The translations under genes were made by a program, and so were the position numbers. Shown here in pieces: positions 22,296 to 33,185 of a stretch of 53,738 nt of DNA. Location of the stretch: NCBI GenBank assembly GCA_022539475.1, contig VCMS01000489.1, positions 1-53,738 of the forward strand. Direction: 5' to 3'. A model generated the notes under the pieces. That model saw only the letters and a list, made by a program, of their open reading frames with translations. It did no database searches and was not told the origin of the DNA. The stretch comes from Gracilaria domingensis. Taxonomy: Eukaryota > Rhodophyta > Florideophyceae > Gracilariales > Gracilariaceae. Positions within the stretch are counted from its first letter, which is position 1. Each line of letters opens with the position of its first letter.

Positions 22296-23888
22296 AGTAC
22301 ATGAACAGTTTATGTTAAGAATGTTACGTAGTAGGAGTATGATGAATGTGCGCTCGAGGGTTACGATAGAATCTGTTAATGTAGAAACGATGGAATTGCT
22401 AGTGAAAGGGAGGGGAAAATGGTCGGGCAGGGTAGTTTTGGCGAATGACGTGTATGGAGCCTTTGATTGAGGAGAACGGGATAAGCCCGAACCAAGGAGA
22501 GACCGTAGCAGAACGAGGTTTCATCGTTGACGTTCTTGGATGCACGGTGTGATCATGCTCGTCGTCGGTGGCCCAACGGAGTGATATACAGTTCAGAGTT
22601 TCATCAACGTTATTCAAGGGCTCTGTCACTTCGAAGAAACGAACGAGAGCGAGCTCCGATTCAGAGTTGTCTAAGGTCTTGTCCCTGACGCGAAGCAATG
22701 CAAATACTTTGCATACGCACGCTGTGGAAAACATACAGTTGGGAGGGAGTGTTCCGTGCACGAGAACCGTGGAGAACGTAGGCAACTTGGAAGGCCCGAA
22801 GGAGTTCGTAGCGAAGATGCGTTCACATAGTTGTAAATCGGGCCTTCTCAGTCTTATGCACCGAAGATCAGCCGATCGCTCAATACATCGATGACGAGGG
22901 CAAAGCCCGCTAGAAAACGTATGACAGAATCTAACGACAGTGAGTTTTGATCTCGTGAGGGTTCTTCAGCTGACTTGAATAGTTTCTACACAAAGGTTGC
23001 GAAAGGAGGAGAGAGCGTCGCGAGATATTTGGTTGATGGAACTTGCCAGTGTGGTTGTCGAGAAACGTCTTGCCAGAGCCGAAGAAGATACATGTGGGCA
23101 TGCGGATCGTAGGCGTGCGTACTAGTCAGCTGTGATGATGTGTCAAAGAGTGAGAAGAGTTACCCTGGCGAAACCATGGCTGGAACAAGCGGTTGATGGA
23201 AGGCTTCGATGAGGTTCGGAGGAGAACAGAGAAGATGACCTTCTGACCGAAAGATTGCAAATAGTTCTGCGACTATTGAATGTGCGTTCACCGTTTCCTT
23301 ATGAGCTGCTGTTTCCCTTCGAGGAAGTTCGACGATTGTGGTTCATTGAAGAGAAGATGAGCATGTTCGTACACGCCTTGCATCCGCCAAAGTGCAGGCC
23401 TGCGTACTCGCCGTATGTCTGCGTAATGATTGTGCGTTAAAGTTAAGTGAAACTTCAAGAGGTACGAAAGTTGGATTGGCGCTTGGTGCCGGCCGAGAGT
23501 GGAGACTGTGTGAAATTTGAATTCTATTAATCCTAGATTCTTCCAATTGCATCTATGCGACTGCTCCGGTTCCATTCTTGCGTAGATGTTATTAGGCGTA
23601 AGGAACGTTGTTGACTCGAGGTTCAACGCGTTAGGATTGAACACTGGGTAATACGGGGCGCAGTGATCCTCACCCACAAAGCGGTTAAACCCGAAAGAGC
23701 CAATGAAAGGCAAGGACCCATATCAAGGGTAACGGGTAGTCCTTGGCTTCCATTACATACCCGGTTGATGCCGTCTGTCGTGAAGAAACCGTGAGAGAAT
23801 TTTCTTTTTTCGGATGCTGGAGAAGTCGATGTTGAAGTCCGGATGCCGGATAGGAGCTCTCATATCGGCAGAAAATGGGCGTTGGCGT
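22296..23888 (+). pseudogene. Degraded conserved inner region of left arm
   Basis: Sequence from 22296 to about 23180 matches the inner right arm (24483-25410). Small conserved coding-like islands occur, such as FEETNE (about 22640) and DAKQCKYFA (about 22690), interrupted by stops in both copies. A Cys-rich stretch near 23050 (CQCGCRETSC) is not preserved in the other arm. This suggests a fourth gene of the plus-oriented unit, now decayed. From 23180 to 23888 no counterpart is available because the gap begins at 23889. Confidence 0.4.
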
Positions 23889-24482
23889 NNNNNNNNNNNN
23901 NNNNNNNNNNNNNNNNNNNNNNNNNNNNNNNNNNNNNNNNNNNNNNNNNNNNNNNNNNNNNNNNNNNNNNNNNNNNNNNNNNNNNNNNNNNNNNNNNNNN
24001 NNNNNNNNNNNNNNNNNNNNNNNNNNNNNNNNNNNNNNNNNNNNNNNNNNNNNNNNNNNNNNNNNNNNNNNNNNNNNNNNNNNNNNNNNNNNNNNNNNNN
24101 NNNNNNNNNNNNNNNNNNNNNNNNNNNNNNNNNNNNNNNNNNNNNNNNNNNNNNNNNNNNNNNNNNNNNNNNNNNNNNNNNNNNNNNNNNNNNNNNNNNN
24201 NNNNNNNNNNNNNNNNNNNNNNNNNNNNNNNNNNNNNNNNNNNNNNNNNNNNNNNNNNNNNNNNNNNNNNNNNNNNNNNNNNNNNNNNNNNNNNNNNNNN
24301 NNNNNNNNNNNNNNNNNNNNNNNNNNNNNNNNNNNNNNNNNNNNNNNNNNNNNNNNNNNNNNNNNNNNNNNNNNNNNNNNNNNNNNNNNNNNNNNNNNNN
24401 NNNNNNNNNNNNNNNNNNNNNNNNNNNNNNNNNNNNNNNNNNNNNNNNNNNNNNNNNNNNNNNNNNNNNNNNNNNNNNNNNN
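23889..24482. other. Assembly gap (594 N)
   Basis: A run of unknown bases separates the two arms of the inverted repeat. Left-arm sequence of about 700 bases just before it has no partner on the right, so the missing part likely includes the right-hand equivalent and the centre of symmetry. Open frames drawn across the gap are meaningless. Confidence 0.99.
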
Positions 24483-25416
24483 CGACGGTAACTCCTTTCT
24501 CACTCTTTTGACACCTCAATCACGTGACAGAAAGTACCTACGCATCGCTCCACATGTAACTTTCTTCGCCGGCGATCTCGGCCGACTTTCTTCGAACAAC
24601 TCAACTACCACTGACAGATCATCACGGCCAATCCTTCGCGACGTATTACTCCTTCGCCCCTTTGGGTGTGAGACATTAGAGCTGAAGAACTCAGGGCATA
24701 AGATCACTGTCATTATCGTGTCGTAGGTTTTAGCAGGCTGATGCCTCTCTGGATGATTACGATGGATTTGATGCATGAGAGACTGAGGAAGCCTGATGTC
24801 GACTAGTGAACGATTTCGCTAGATCCTTCGGATTCCAGGTTGTAAGTTTCCATGGTTCTCGTGCACGGAACACCCCGTCCAATGATAAGATTTTTCCACT
24901 GCGTAGAGTTGCAAAGTATTTGCATTGCTTCGCGTCAAAGACAGGAATTTAACAACTCTGAATAAAGCTCGCTTCGTTCGTTTCTTCAAAGTGAAAGGGC
25001 CTTGGATAACGTTGATAAAATCGTAACTGTTTATAACTCCATTGGCCACGACGACGATCTGCTCCACCGTACATCCAAGTAGTCAAGATGAGACTAATTG
25101 TGTTACAATCTCTCCTTGGTTCGAGTTATCCCATTCTTTCAATCAAAGCGCTATATACTTTATTCGCCAAAACTACCTACTCGTCCATTTTTCTCTCCCT
25201 TTTACTGGCAATTCCATAGTTTCTACATTAACAACTTCTATCGTAGCCTCGAGCTACATTCATCATACTTCTACTACGCAAATTCTTAAAGTAAACTGTT
25301 CATGTACTTTAGCTGCCGTCTTTCTCATGTTCATGTCGTGCTCATCGTCCACGCCTCTCGCTTTGTTCCCTACTGCGTTCCCAGACATTCATATAGCAAT
25401 CAATCACGTTCGTATA
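24483..25416 (-). pseudogene. Degraded conserved inner region of right arm
   Basis: This is the counterpart of 22296-23180. The same islands occur (FHFEETNEA near 24985, FDAKQCKYFAT near 24930) but with different stops. It likely held the last gene of the unit that also encodes the methyltransferase-SET and coiled-coil proteins. I do not recognise the product. Confidence 0.4.
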
Positions 25417-27822
25417 TTAGATTTCATCGATTGCTTTTATACGGGAGTATAAGCGATCCCGTGGGTCGCCATACCCAACATAGCAATCCAATACAGCTCC
25501 AAGATATTCCGTAATCTCTTCCATGAATACATCTTCTCCAACTGCTAGATAGAGTTTTTTCTTCGACTGTATCCAGTATGCCACAATTCCCAGAAGATCA
25601 TCATTTCCATGGGGCGGCTCTTGGGCAATTGGGTCGTTCCCGAACTCCATTCCATACTTTTGCTCCATTTTCATTCGTGCAGCCATCAGCGTACTTTCTC
25701 ACGCCTCTGGAACATACTTTCCAAAGAGATTAGAGAACAACACATGGCTTTTACCCCCGTGCGTTCCTTCAAAATCTGTAGCTCGAACAACTGACGCTAT
25801 CCAAGCGTCCAGATGCGCCAGCTGCAATATTGTTCCATCCACTGGGTCTTTTTCTCCGCCATTTCTCGAATCGTTCTGGTTTACCTCGTAACCCAGAAAC
25901 TCCCGTAAGATCTGTAGGTATAGAACGTTTCTAAACAGCAAGTCTTGCGGCTTGTTCTCTTCGCCACGAATTTTGAACCCGGAAAATGGTATGTCCTCTC
26001 TTTTGGATGTTATCCATGTGGAGAGAATCTCACACCCTTTTGCATCTAACGGCAGAAACTTCTCCCATAGTTCCTCCGCTTGTTTTAGGTATATGCTCCT
26101 CTCCCTCTCATGAGATGGTGTCTTCACCAACATGTCATACCGTAGCCCCATCAACAACTTCTCCTTTGCATGGCGTTTTCGAACACCCACCGCATCGCTC
26201 AAGGCATGCTTCAACCTCTTCCGTAAGCACATGTCGCTGGTCAGCTGTCTGATGCAGTCTTCTTCCATCTTCATCTCCCGGATGGATTCCCAACGAGGTT
26301 TCATTACCTCCGTCTCCACGATTTGCTTTAGCAAGTTATGACCCCTACCACGAATCGATGGAGTATACGCTCTGATCTCCATCGCGACCTCCATTGGACA
26401 GCGTGGAACATTCTCTTTCCCATCAACGACCAGGACACTGTACTCAGTCTCAGGTCCGAGTGTCTCACTTCGATTCCCCCAGTTTCTCGCCGGTGAACTC
26501 ATCGCGAAGCACAATTCCCTTGTCTCGTCTTTCGCGTATCGCAGTATGGACTCGTATACTGTCTTCGCTACCCCTACATACGCGTCGTTCACATCAATCT
26601 CGTATCTTTTCCTTCCCCTGTGCGAATCAAGCTCCCTCCGTGTTGCTCCTCGCTTCAGTGCCTCTCGAAGTGATTGTATTAGAACATCTTGCTCCTCCAC
26701 CTTTAGCTCTAGTTCCGTCACGCTTTTCTGTGCTATTCTTACGCTCATCTTCAGACTTTGATTATCCTCGGTTACTCGAAAGAGATCCGCTTTCAAGTCT
26801 CCAATCTTGTCCAACAGCTCGTAGCGTGGCGTTAGGCTTTCATCTTCTTCACCTTCTTCTACCACACCAGCAAGAGCACGAGATGGAAGCGTATGGTCAA
26901 TTTTCTGGGGACCTGCCACATTACGACCCCTTTCGTTCCATGTCTCTCTTGGTAATTCTGACCCCACCTCTGTCCGTTCCCTACGCATCTCGCCAAAGGA
27001 AATCGAGGTTGAACCCTTCCTTCTCATTTGGTTGAACCTATTCTGCGATGGTACGACCATACGAGGAGCAGGCTGTATCTCGTCGACTTTTTCCTGGTTC
27101 GTACGGCTTTCGGGATGAATGGAATTGTTTCTATTCCGGAAACTCTTCCTCGGCAGTGCGGGCGCAGGTACAGAGGACTGTATATTATCGACTTCTTCCT
27201 CGTCACTAGCACGATCGGCATGAAGGGAATCGTTCCGATTTTTGATCTCCCTTTGCGATGTTGCGAGCGCACGTACATTGGGCTTGATACCATTGGCTTC
27301 TTCTTCGTCCCTACTACGTAGAGGTTGAATGTAATCGTTTGTAATGCGCCTCGTCCTACCAGGTGAGAATGCTCTTTCATGTCTGTCCAACTCATCTTCG
27401 ATGACATTGTTTCTCAAATTTCTTGTCCGTCTTCCTTTCGCTCTCGTACGTCTCTCGGCACCATTCTCTTCCACATTCGCATCATCGATTATTCTTGGCA
27501 CTTCCTCTGCAGCCATGTGTCGTGTGACCCGCCCTCCCACTGAGCTGTGATGTGGTAGCACTACTTCGCTCTCTGTCACTTCCGTTGTGGTCGTACTAAC
27601 ACCCAGCTTCGGTGTCGGTTTTGCCTTCGAATCTCGGAGTGATGACTTCGAACCGGACTTCGTTCCAGTAAGCCCGACACGGGGAGCTCGTCGTCGAGTA
27701 CTTCTTCGGGTCGCGGCAGGCGGAGGGTCCTTGCGCTTAGCGACGCCAATACCATATCGCGGGATTGTTTGGGATCCCTTCCTCTCCCGGTCGTCCGCGT
27801 TGCTGGACTTTTGTGGAGCCAT
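25417..27822 (-). pseudogene. Coiled-coil protein with three internal repeats, right copy
   Basis: This is the better-preserved copy. An ATG at 27822 opens 707 codons to a TGA near 25699, and the frame resumes from about 25686 to a TAA at 25417. The early stop comes from about 21 extra bases between two AAAGTA repeats (25690-25720), absent in the left copy. By residue: Arg-rich segment 39-50, RRTRAKGRRTRNLR (124-137), three acidic tandem units about 160-265, coiled coil about 330-392 (LELKVEEQDVLIQSL), globular region to the end. The left copy also carries an acidic tail that this copy loses to a stop (CGA versus TAA). No enzyme motif was seen. It follows the methyltransferase-SET gene by about 550 bases on the same strand. 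Confidence 0.7.
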
Positions 27823-28369
27823 GATTGCGCTTCAAAATCGCGTGAAAAGGAAGGGATTATGTTCGGATTATGGAGTGGGAAACGGAAGCTTCTGGAGTTC
27901 TGCTCGCAGTGTGCGGTCGAAAAGCGGAAGGTGGAAGCTTGTGAACCCTTTGCGGCCGGTGATGGAGACCTTCAGTGGTTTTTGAGCCCTGAGTGAGCTG
28001 ATCCACTCCTGTGGCAAACATTCATACCAAATTTCCACATTTCCCATGGCCGTTTTTTTCATTGGCTTTGTTCTATGTGCCAGGTCCGTCTGTCGGGTCT
28101 CTTCATGATGAAGGTCTTCTGTTCCTTTCTCCAACCTCCAGGGTGTAAGGTGTTAGTTCTGAGATGTTGCTTTTGAGGTGGTAGCTCTGACCGCTGTAGA
28201 TTATTCTTAGTAGCTCTTTGCTTAGCACGACAATGTGTCCTTGTGCCACTTTGTCGATTCCTGCAACAATAGGTTTACTGGAATGATGAATGCATTCAAT
28301 AAATGACGCAGTAGTTATGAAATACACTACAACAATTTGTACTACGTCAAACTATAAAGCATGGGAGAG
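27823..28369. other. Intergenic region between coiled-coil and methyltransferase-SET genes (right)
   Basis: This is the counterpart of 19255-19803. The same non-ATG open frame (about 28327-28103) is conserved. No independent support for a gene. It probably carries promoter and 3-prime end sequence. Confidence 0.4.
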
Positions 28370-31300
28370 TTACAAATACCTCTCCCATGGATAGCTGGGT
28401 CCATATTCTACGTACAGTTCGTCGTGTTCATGAATATTCCTTGTAGCCTTCACCAACAGTAGTCTACAGCTTGCGAGTGTACCCAATGTGGTAGCTCGAT
28501 GCTGAAAGGGCTGTCGAATAATAACATTTGGTAAGCGGCCTTGGTAAGACTCCATCTCGGCCAAATCCTTCTCTTCGTCCCCATCCCGGTACGAAGCATC
28601 ATTGATGTAGCCCGCTATACAGAAAGGAGCGGGTACTACCCAGGCAATCGCAGTATTGATTTCGGAATCATAATGAGGAAGCGTGCTGTTCATCTGCCCT
28701 TTCAGCTTCACTTCCATGCAATACTTCCTGAAACGAGAAACGGTGGCACCGAGCATTCCGTTTCCGTATTTCATCTGTGTTGCATTGCGTCGGCTTATGT
28801 CACGATATACCAATGTCCCATATAAGTACCCAACAACCTCCCCTTCCGAGAACGATCTACTACTGAAAACTCCATCTCCACTTATGCGGTGTTTGATATT
28901 TGATTTCTTTCTGTACAACCACAACCCTGCTGCTTCAGCGGCGAGCAAACTCTGTACATCCATCGTCTCCAATGTGCCCTGGAGATTCAGAGGCCACTCG
29001 TTCACCGGTTTCTCCTTGTGCTGCGCGATGAGACTCGGTTCTCTGCAAAAGTTGCGATGTAGGAATTGATATGAAACGGGAAACATTGGTATGGCGGGAA
29101 TCCTTTTGGTGCGGTCCATATACGCGAGGTTCTTTGGTTCCCTTCTGGAACTTTGTCTGTACTAAATACGAGGCTTGAACGACCTCATTACTGACAGTTA
29201 TTTTTGCGTTGAACTCGTTACCACAAACCTTCCTCGCATACATTACTACAGCATTGTGTTCAGCATGAGCGAAGCACTGCTCATCCCTCTCACATCCAAT
29301 GAAGCGTCCGGGCTCTTCCATTTCCATGCACGCCAAGGCACCGGAAAATGTTCCACTATAGGGATCAACCACAACGTCCCCGGGATTTGAGAACCTGGCA
29401 ATGAGTTCCTTTAGCAGTGAACTCGGTTTCTGTTCGGGGCGAACCTGAACCGAGTGTATTTTGGAACGCTTCTTTACCCTCCAACGGAGTCCTTCACCAG
29501 CCTCCAGATGCGGAACCTGATCGATAATGGAGTAATGCCTGGGGTACTGCGTCGGAACGTAGTTGAAATTTTTGTAGTTCACCATCACCTTCTGCTCCTC
29601 GTACGCGTTTCCATTCCGGACTCCGTGCACGGCACATTCGGTTGCAGAGAACAACCGTGTTGTTTTCCTTCCGGGGTTCTTCAAATTGTGCGTACGAGAG
29701 CGAATGAAATGCATCGGTGTGGGGTCGACTAAGAACGAAGCACTTTGCCTCCCGACTGCATTCTCCGAATTTTGCTCACGTAGAATCTCCTCCCAGACCG
29801 CGAACTGTTCGATAGCACAGAACATTATAAAATGACGGCCAGGGCGAAGCATTGAGGCCATCATTTCTGCAGTATTAACCATATCTTCGTCGAGAAGCTC
29901 ATCATGCTCACTGTCACGTATACCAAAAGGTGGGTCCGTGAGTACGAGTTGAACATTGCTCCCTAGGGAATTATCGGAAAGAACAGTGTACCATGAGCCT
30001 CCACTAACTCTTCATAACCAACGCAATGCATGGAGAACTGTTGCTCCATGTTCTTTTTGACCACACCGCGAGCCTTCGTCGTCCTTACATCGCCAAAGTC
30101 GTGAGGTGGAAGAATACCATCAGGAAAATTAGAAAGGGGGTGCGCTCCATCGTCGTCATCATCCGTGTCGTCTATGACAATGACATCCACCGCACCCGGG
30201 TCTGCACCGGATGTTTTTACCGGATGTTTTACCCACCGCCCTAGCCATTGGCCTGGAGGAAATGGTTTTCTGTGTCGTAACCGTATCCTCAATCTTCACC
30301 GTGACCGTGTTGCTTCCTTCCTGACGTCGTGACGGAGTGGCCCGGAATGGCTGCTGGGAAGGTCTCAGGTTCATGTGGAAAATAGCGGTACGAAGAGTAG
30401 CCAAATACTCATCGGAGAAAGCATCAAAACGAGATGGAAATGTGTCCAAAGTTCCCTTCGAAAGCCTTCCAGCAGTTTCCACTTGGTAGTAGCCGACATT
30501 TTGTACAGAAATCCGTTTAAGACAACCTTGTTCAAATCGGACACGAACTCTTTTGACAAATCCCTTAGTTTCGTATCGATATCATCCGAAAGGGTGTGAA
30601 CCCGAGGCACAGTAGCGTTGACCTCTGTGATTGGCTTCACTTCGATCCCAAATGTTTTGCACACCGATGCTGGGCTGTATCCGGAAGAACGGGACTCAAT
30701 TGCGCCGAAAAAAGCGTCGCTTTCTCCATGGCAAGAAACGGTAACAGCATTTGTTCTGCGTCACGAAATCCAAGACTGGAAGCAAAGGAATCTAATCCTA
30801 GACATACCATTTGCACAGCATAACCCATCCGCCTTATGTGCGCTTGGTTTGACATGAAGAAACCATCAACAAACGGTATCTGTCTCCGAGAACCAGTTGC
30901 AGTCCTCGCCTTCTTCGCAACCGGGAGTCGCCTTTCCATAGTGATACGCTTCACTAGGGATAGATAGAGCAACTTCTGAAAACGAGTAGCAGGCTCAATT
31001 TGGAAGGTAGTTTTCTTCGCCTGCTTGGATCAGGAACCATGCTCTTTGAATAAGTCATTCCAGAACACACGCTCTATAGAAGAATTCCCGCCATCCACAT
31101 TCTTATCCAAACTCCATTCGAAAAGATCCCTCACCCGATGATCCTCACTCCAGTCATCCACCTCAATGATACGGACATACTTCTAGATCCGACTTATGAA
31201 CCTAACATCGGTACTTATCTTCACCAGCTCCTGCGGCGTATAGTTTGCGTACGTGCTCTTCGTAACATGCGTGAGAAATTCCCGTGCACAAGCCAGACTG

Positions 31301-31545
31301 GCACGGTTTGCGACAACGTTTTCAACGAGAGCCTTGTATCCAACCTGACGAGGGGAACTAATGCCACCTTGAGACGCTGCAAAGGAGTCTCTCAGCTCGA
31401 GAAGTATGCTGAACAAACGAAAGAACCGCGTCGTTATAATATCCTTCTCACCGGCGCTAGACTCCGTAGATGCCACGGAAGATGCGGTAGTCGACATCGC
31501 TCTGCTGTTAAGACCACAGAGGGGTCTGTTTCCGACGGGCGTCAT
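28370..31545 (-). pseudogene. DNA amino-methyltransferase fused to SET domain, right copy
   Basis: An ATG at 31545 (MTPVGNRPL) starts a frame that meets a TAG at 31183 (TAT in the left copy). The remaining protein is readable in segments: 30972-30637, 30664-30371, 30482-29963, 29882-28935 and 29119-28370. Motif IV is DPPFG (about 29936-29922), motif I-like VDPYSGTFSGALA lies near 29360, and the SET domain runs from about 28860 to 28370. It retains YINDASYR and HEHDELYVEYG. This arm is intact at all of the left-arm stop positions I compared (GAG, TAT, TAC). Between the methyltransferase and SET parts it has about 33 extra bases plus two single-base losses (about 29050-29110), which disconnect the domains in this copy. 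The fusion is therefore read directly only in the left arm. Confidence 0.7.
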
Positions 31546-31751
31546 GTAACTCTCGCAAGAGCTCACGAAAGCGGTATAGACGGTGGCGATGAAACTCGCT
31601 GGAGGAGTTCTCGAAAGAGTAGTAGACGGCAATGATGAAACGTTATTCTAAATTCGTATTTGAGCGGGTGTCAGTCGTACGCAGGAGGGTGTGAACAGGG
31701 TTGCGAGAGCGGGTGTAGTACGCAGACTTGTGTAGAATCACCAAGTAGTGA

Positions 31752-32887
31752 CCCCCCTGGGGGCCTGATGCGACGTGTTCAGACCGCGGTCTGGAGACTG
31801 TGGTACCAGGTATCAGGCCACGTGTAGAGGGGGTCGCAGCGCGCATGGGGCAGAGAAGATATAGTCCTATACGACTCAGAATCGCTGTTCTCCGCCACCG
31901 ACCGGCTCCCCCCACATCATTATCTGCATCATCATCATAGCCGCCATCATAGGGCTGCATATAAATCTGCTGTACGCTCTCCGCCTCTACTCTCGCCGCT
32001 TGCGCTCCAACGCCGACGCGCACCCAAAGAGCGGTTGCATTGCGCAGGCGCAAGGCGTCCAGACGCCATCGTCATCGCAACTTTCGACCACCGCATCCGT
32101 CGCACTCAACAACAAGAGGTCTTCCCACTCCCCGTGCTGGTAGTACCAATGTAGTAACGAGCATGACGTTTTACAGCGCTCACATTCCTTTTCGCCAGGT
32201 GTCCGCCGCGACTTTCACGTAATGAAGACCACCGTCCCAAGTCGCAAACACCCATAATTGCGCTGCCTTGACGACTGCAGCCGCCGTGGCCGCAGCTGCT
32301 GATCTCAGTATGCCTAATGACTGCGCTACACACCCACTGCCGGGATGGATGTCTGTCTCAGGCGCTCACTTTGATACGAGCTGGCGCATATTGCGTGGAT
32401 TGCACTTTCTGGCTCACACCGTGTTGATGATGCAGCGCCAACACACTTCTTTGCACCCACACTAAGAGCAGAACACGTCAATGACACAATCTGTACAGTC
32501 GCCTTCCGCCACTGAACGTGATTGGGGCCTTCTGAGACTGCTTTCACGACACACAGCCATGACCATAATACCCGTACAATTTCGATTGGTGCTGCCACCA
32601 CTACCCTCATTCTCGAATGGCTCTGCTCTTCGGCATTCAAACTGAACATCGATTAAACAAAATCCGCGCGAAATGGTTTCTTGCCTCTGTGTAGATAGGT
32701 ATAAACTGCGATATGAAACGACAAATGTGCTCTGCGTAGCTCTACTCAGCTGTACGTTGTACCCTACAACCTGCTTTCCCACCCCCCGTAGGGTGGCGTG
32801 GTGGCCGCATGCGACGTGTTCAGACCGCGGTCTGCACCGCGGTCTGAACACGTCGCATCTGGCCACCACAGGAGGGTACCAGGGGGG
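31752..32887. mobile_element. 1.14 kb hairpin-bounded segment, right copy
   Basis: Bounded by CCCCCCTGG (31752-31760) and CCAGGGGGG (32879-32887). It mirrors 14748-15900 and has the same internal conserved frame on the minus strand, with QPYDGGYDDDADNDVGG near 31940. Outside the boundaries, the flanks match those of the left copy. The segment was therefore already present, or is native, in the ancestor of both arms and was not inserted twice. Confidence 0.45.
32800..32867. promoter_or_regulatory. GC-rich 68-bp palindrome in the divergent intergenic region (right)
   Basis: GGTGGCCGCATGCGACGTG pairs with CACGTCGCATCTGGCCACC. The inner GTTCAGACCGCGGTC is followed by its inverse around CTGCA. 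Compared with the left copy, several stem positions have changed on both sides (GGTAGCC/GGCTACC versus GGTGGCC/GGCCACC). These paired changes keep the stem, which hints that the fold matters. Confidence 0.5.
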
Positions 32888-33185
32888 AACCGTGGGGGTT
32901 GAGCATGCTGTCTGGTATGCATCTAAGCCTTCTACACCGTCTCTAACCGCCTATTCCACTCTTTCAAAGTGATGCGAATGTTCACGCCAGCATTTTCGTG
33001 TGCTGCACTACAAATCAGCGATACGAACGGATGCGACACTCCAACCCACAGCGAAGCGTGTACCGTGTTCAAACAGAGCGGGTGCGCCGTTTGCTGACGT
33101 GATAAGAGCATTATACGATTACCGCTTTGTTCTGCATTCAAGCTTTATAGTTGTTTGACGAAGCTAAATTCAAACACGCTATATA

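Larger units (their letters stand above)
12693..23180. repeat. Left arm of imperfect inverted repeat
   Basis: This segment matches the reverse complement of 24483-34946 from end to end: ParB-like gene, hairpin-bounded segment, methyltransferase-SET gene, coiled-coil gene and the decayed inner region, all in the same order. Roughly nine bases in ten agree in the stretches I compared, with many small indels. The arm probably continues outward to about 10.6 kb (dioxygenase gene), but its partner is cut off at 34947 by the LTR. The inner end runs into the gap at 23889. Confidence 0.9.

Noticed and set aside
23685..24726. Several open frames spanning the centre
   Set aside because: They consist mainly of unknown bases in the assembly gap.
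16107..31545. Alternative genetic code reading TAG as Glu
   Set aside because: Some left-arm TAG codons align to GAG, but others align to TAT, and TAA and TGA also replace Tyr, Arg, Trp or Asn codons. Ordinary decay explains this better.
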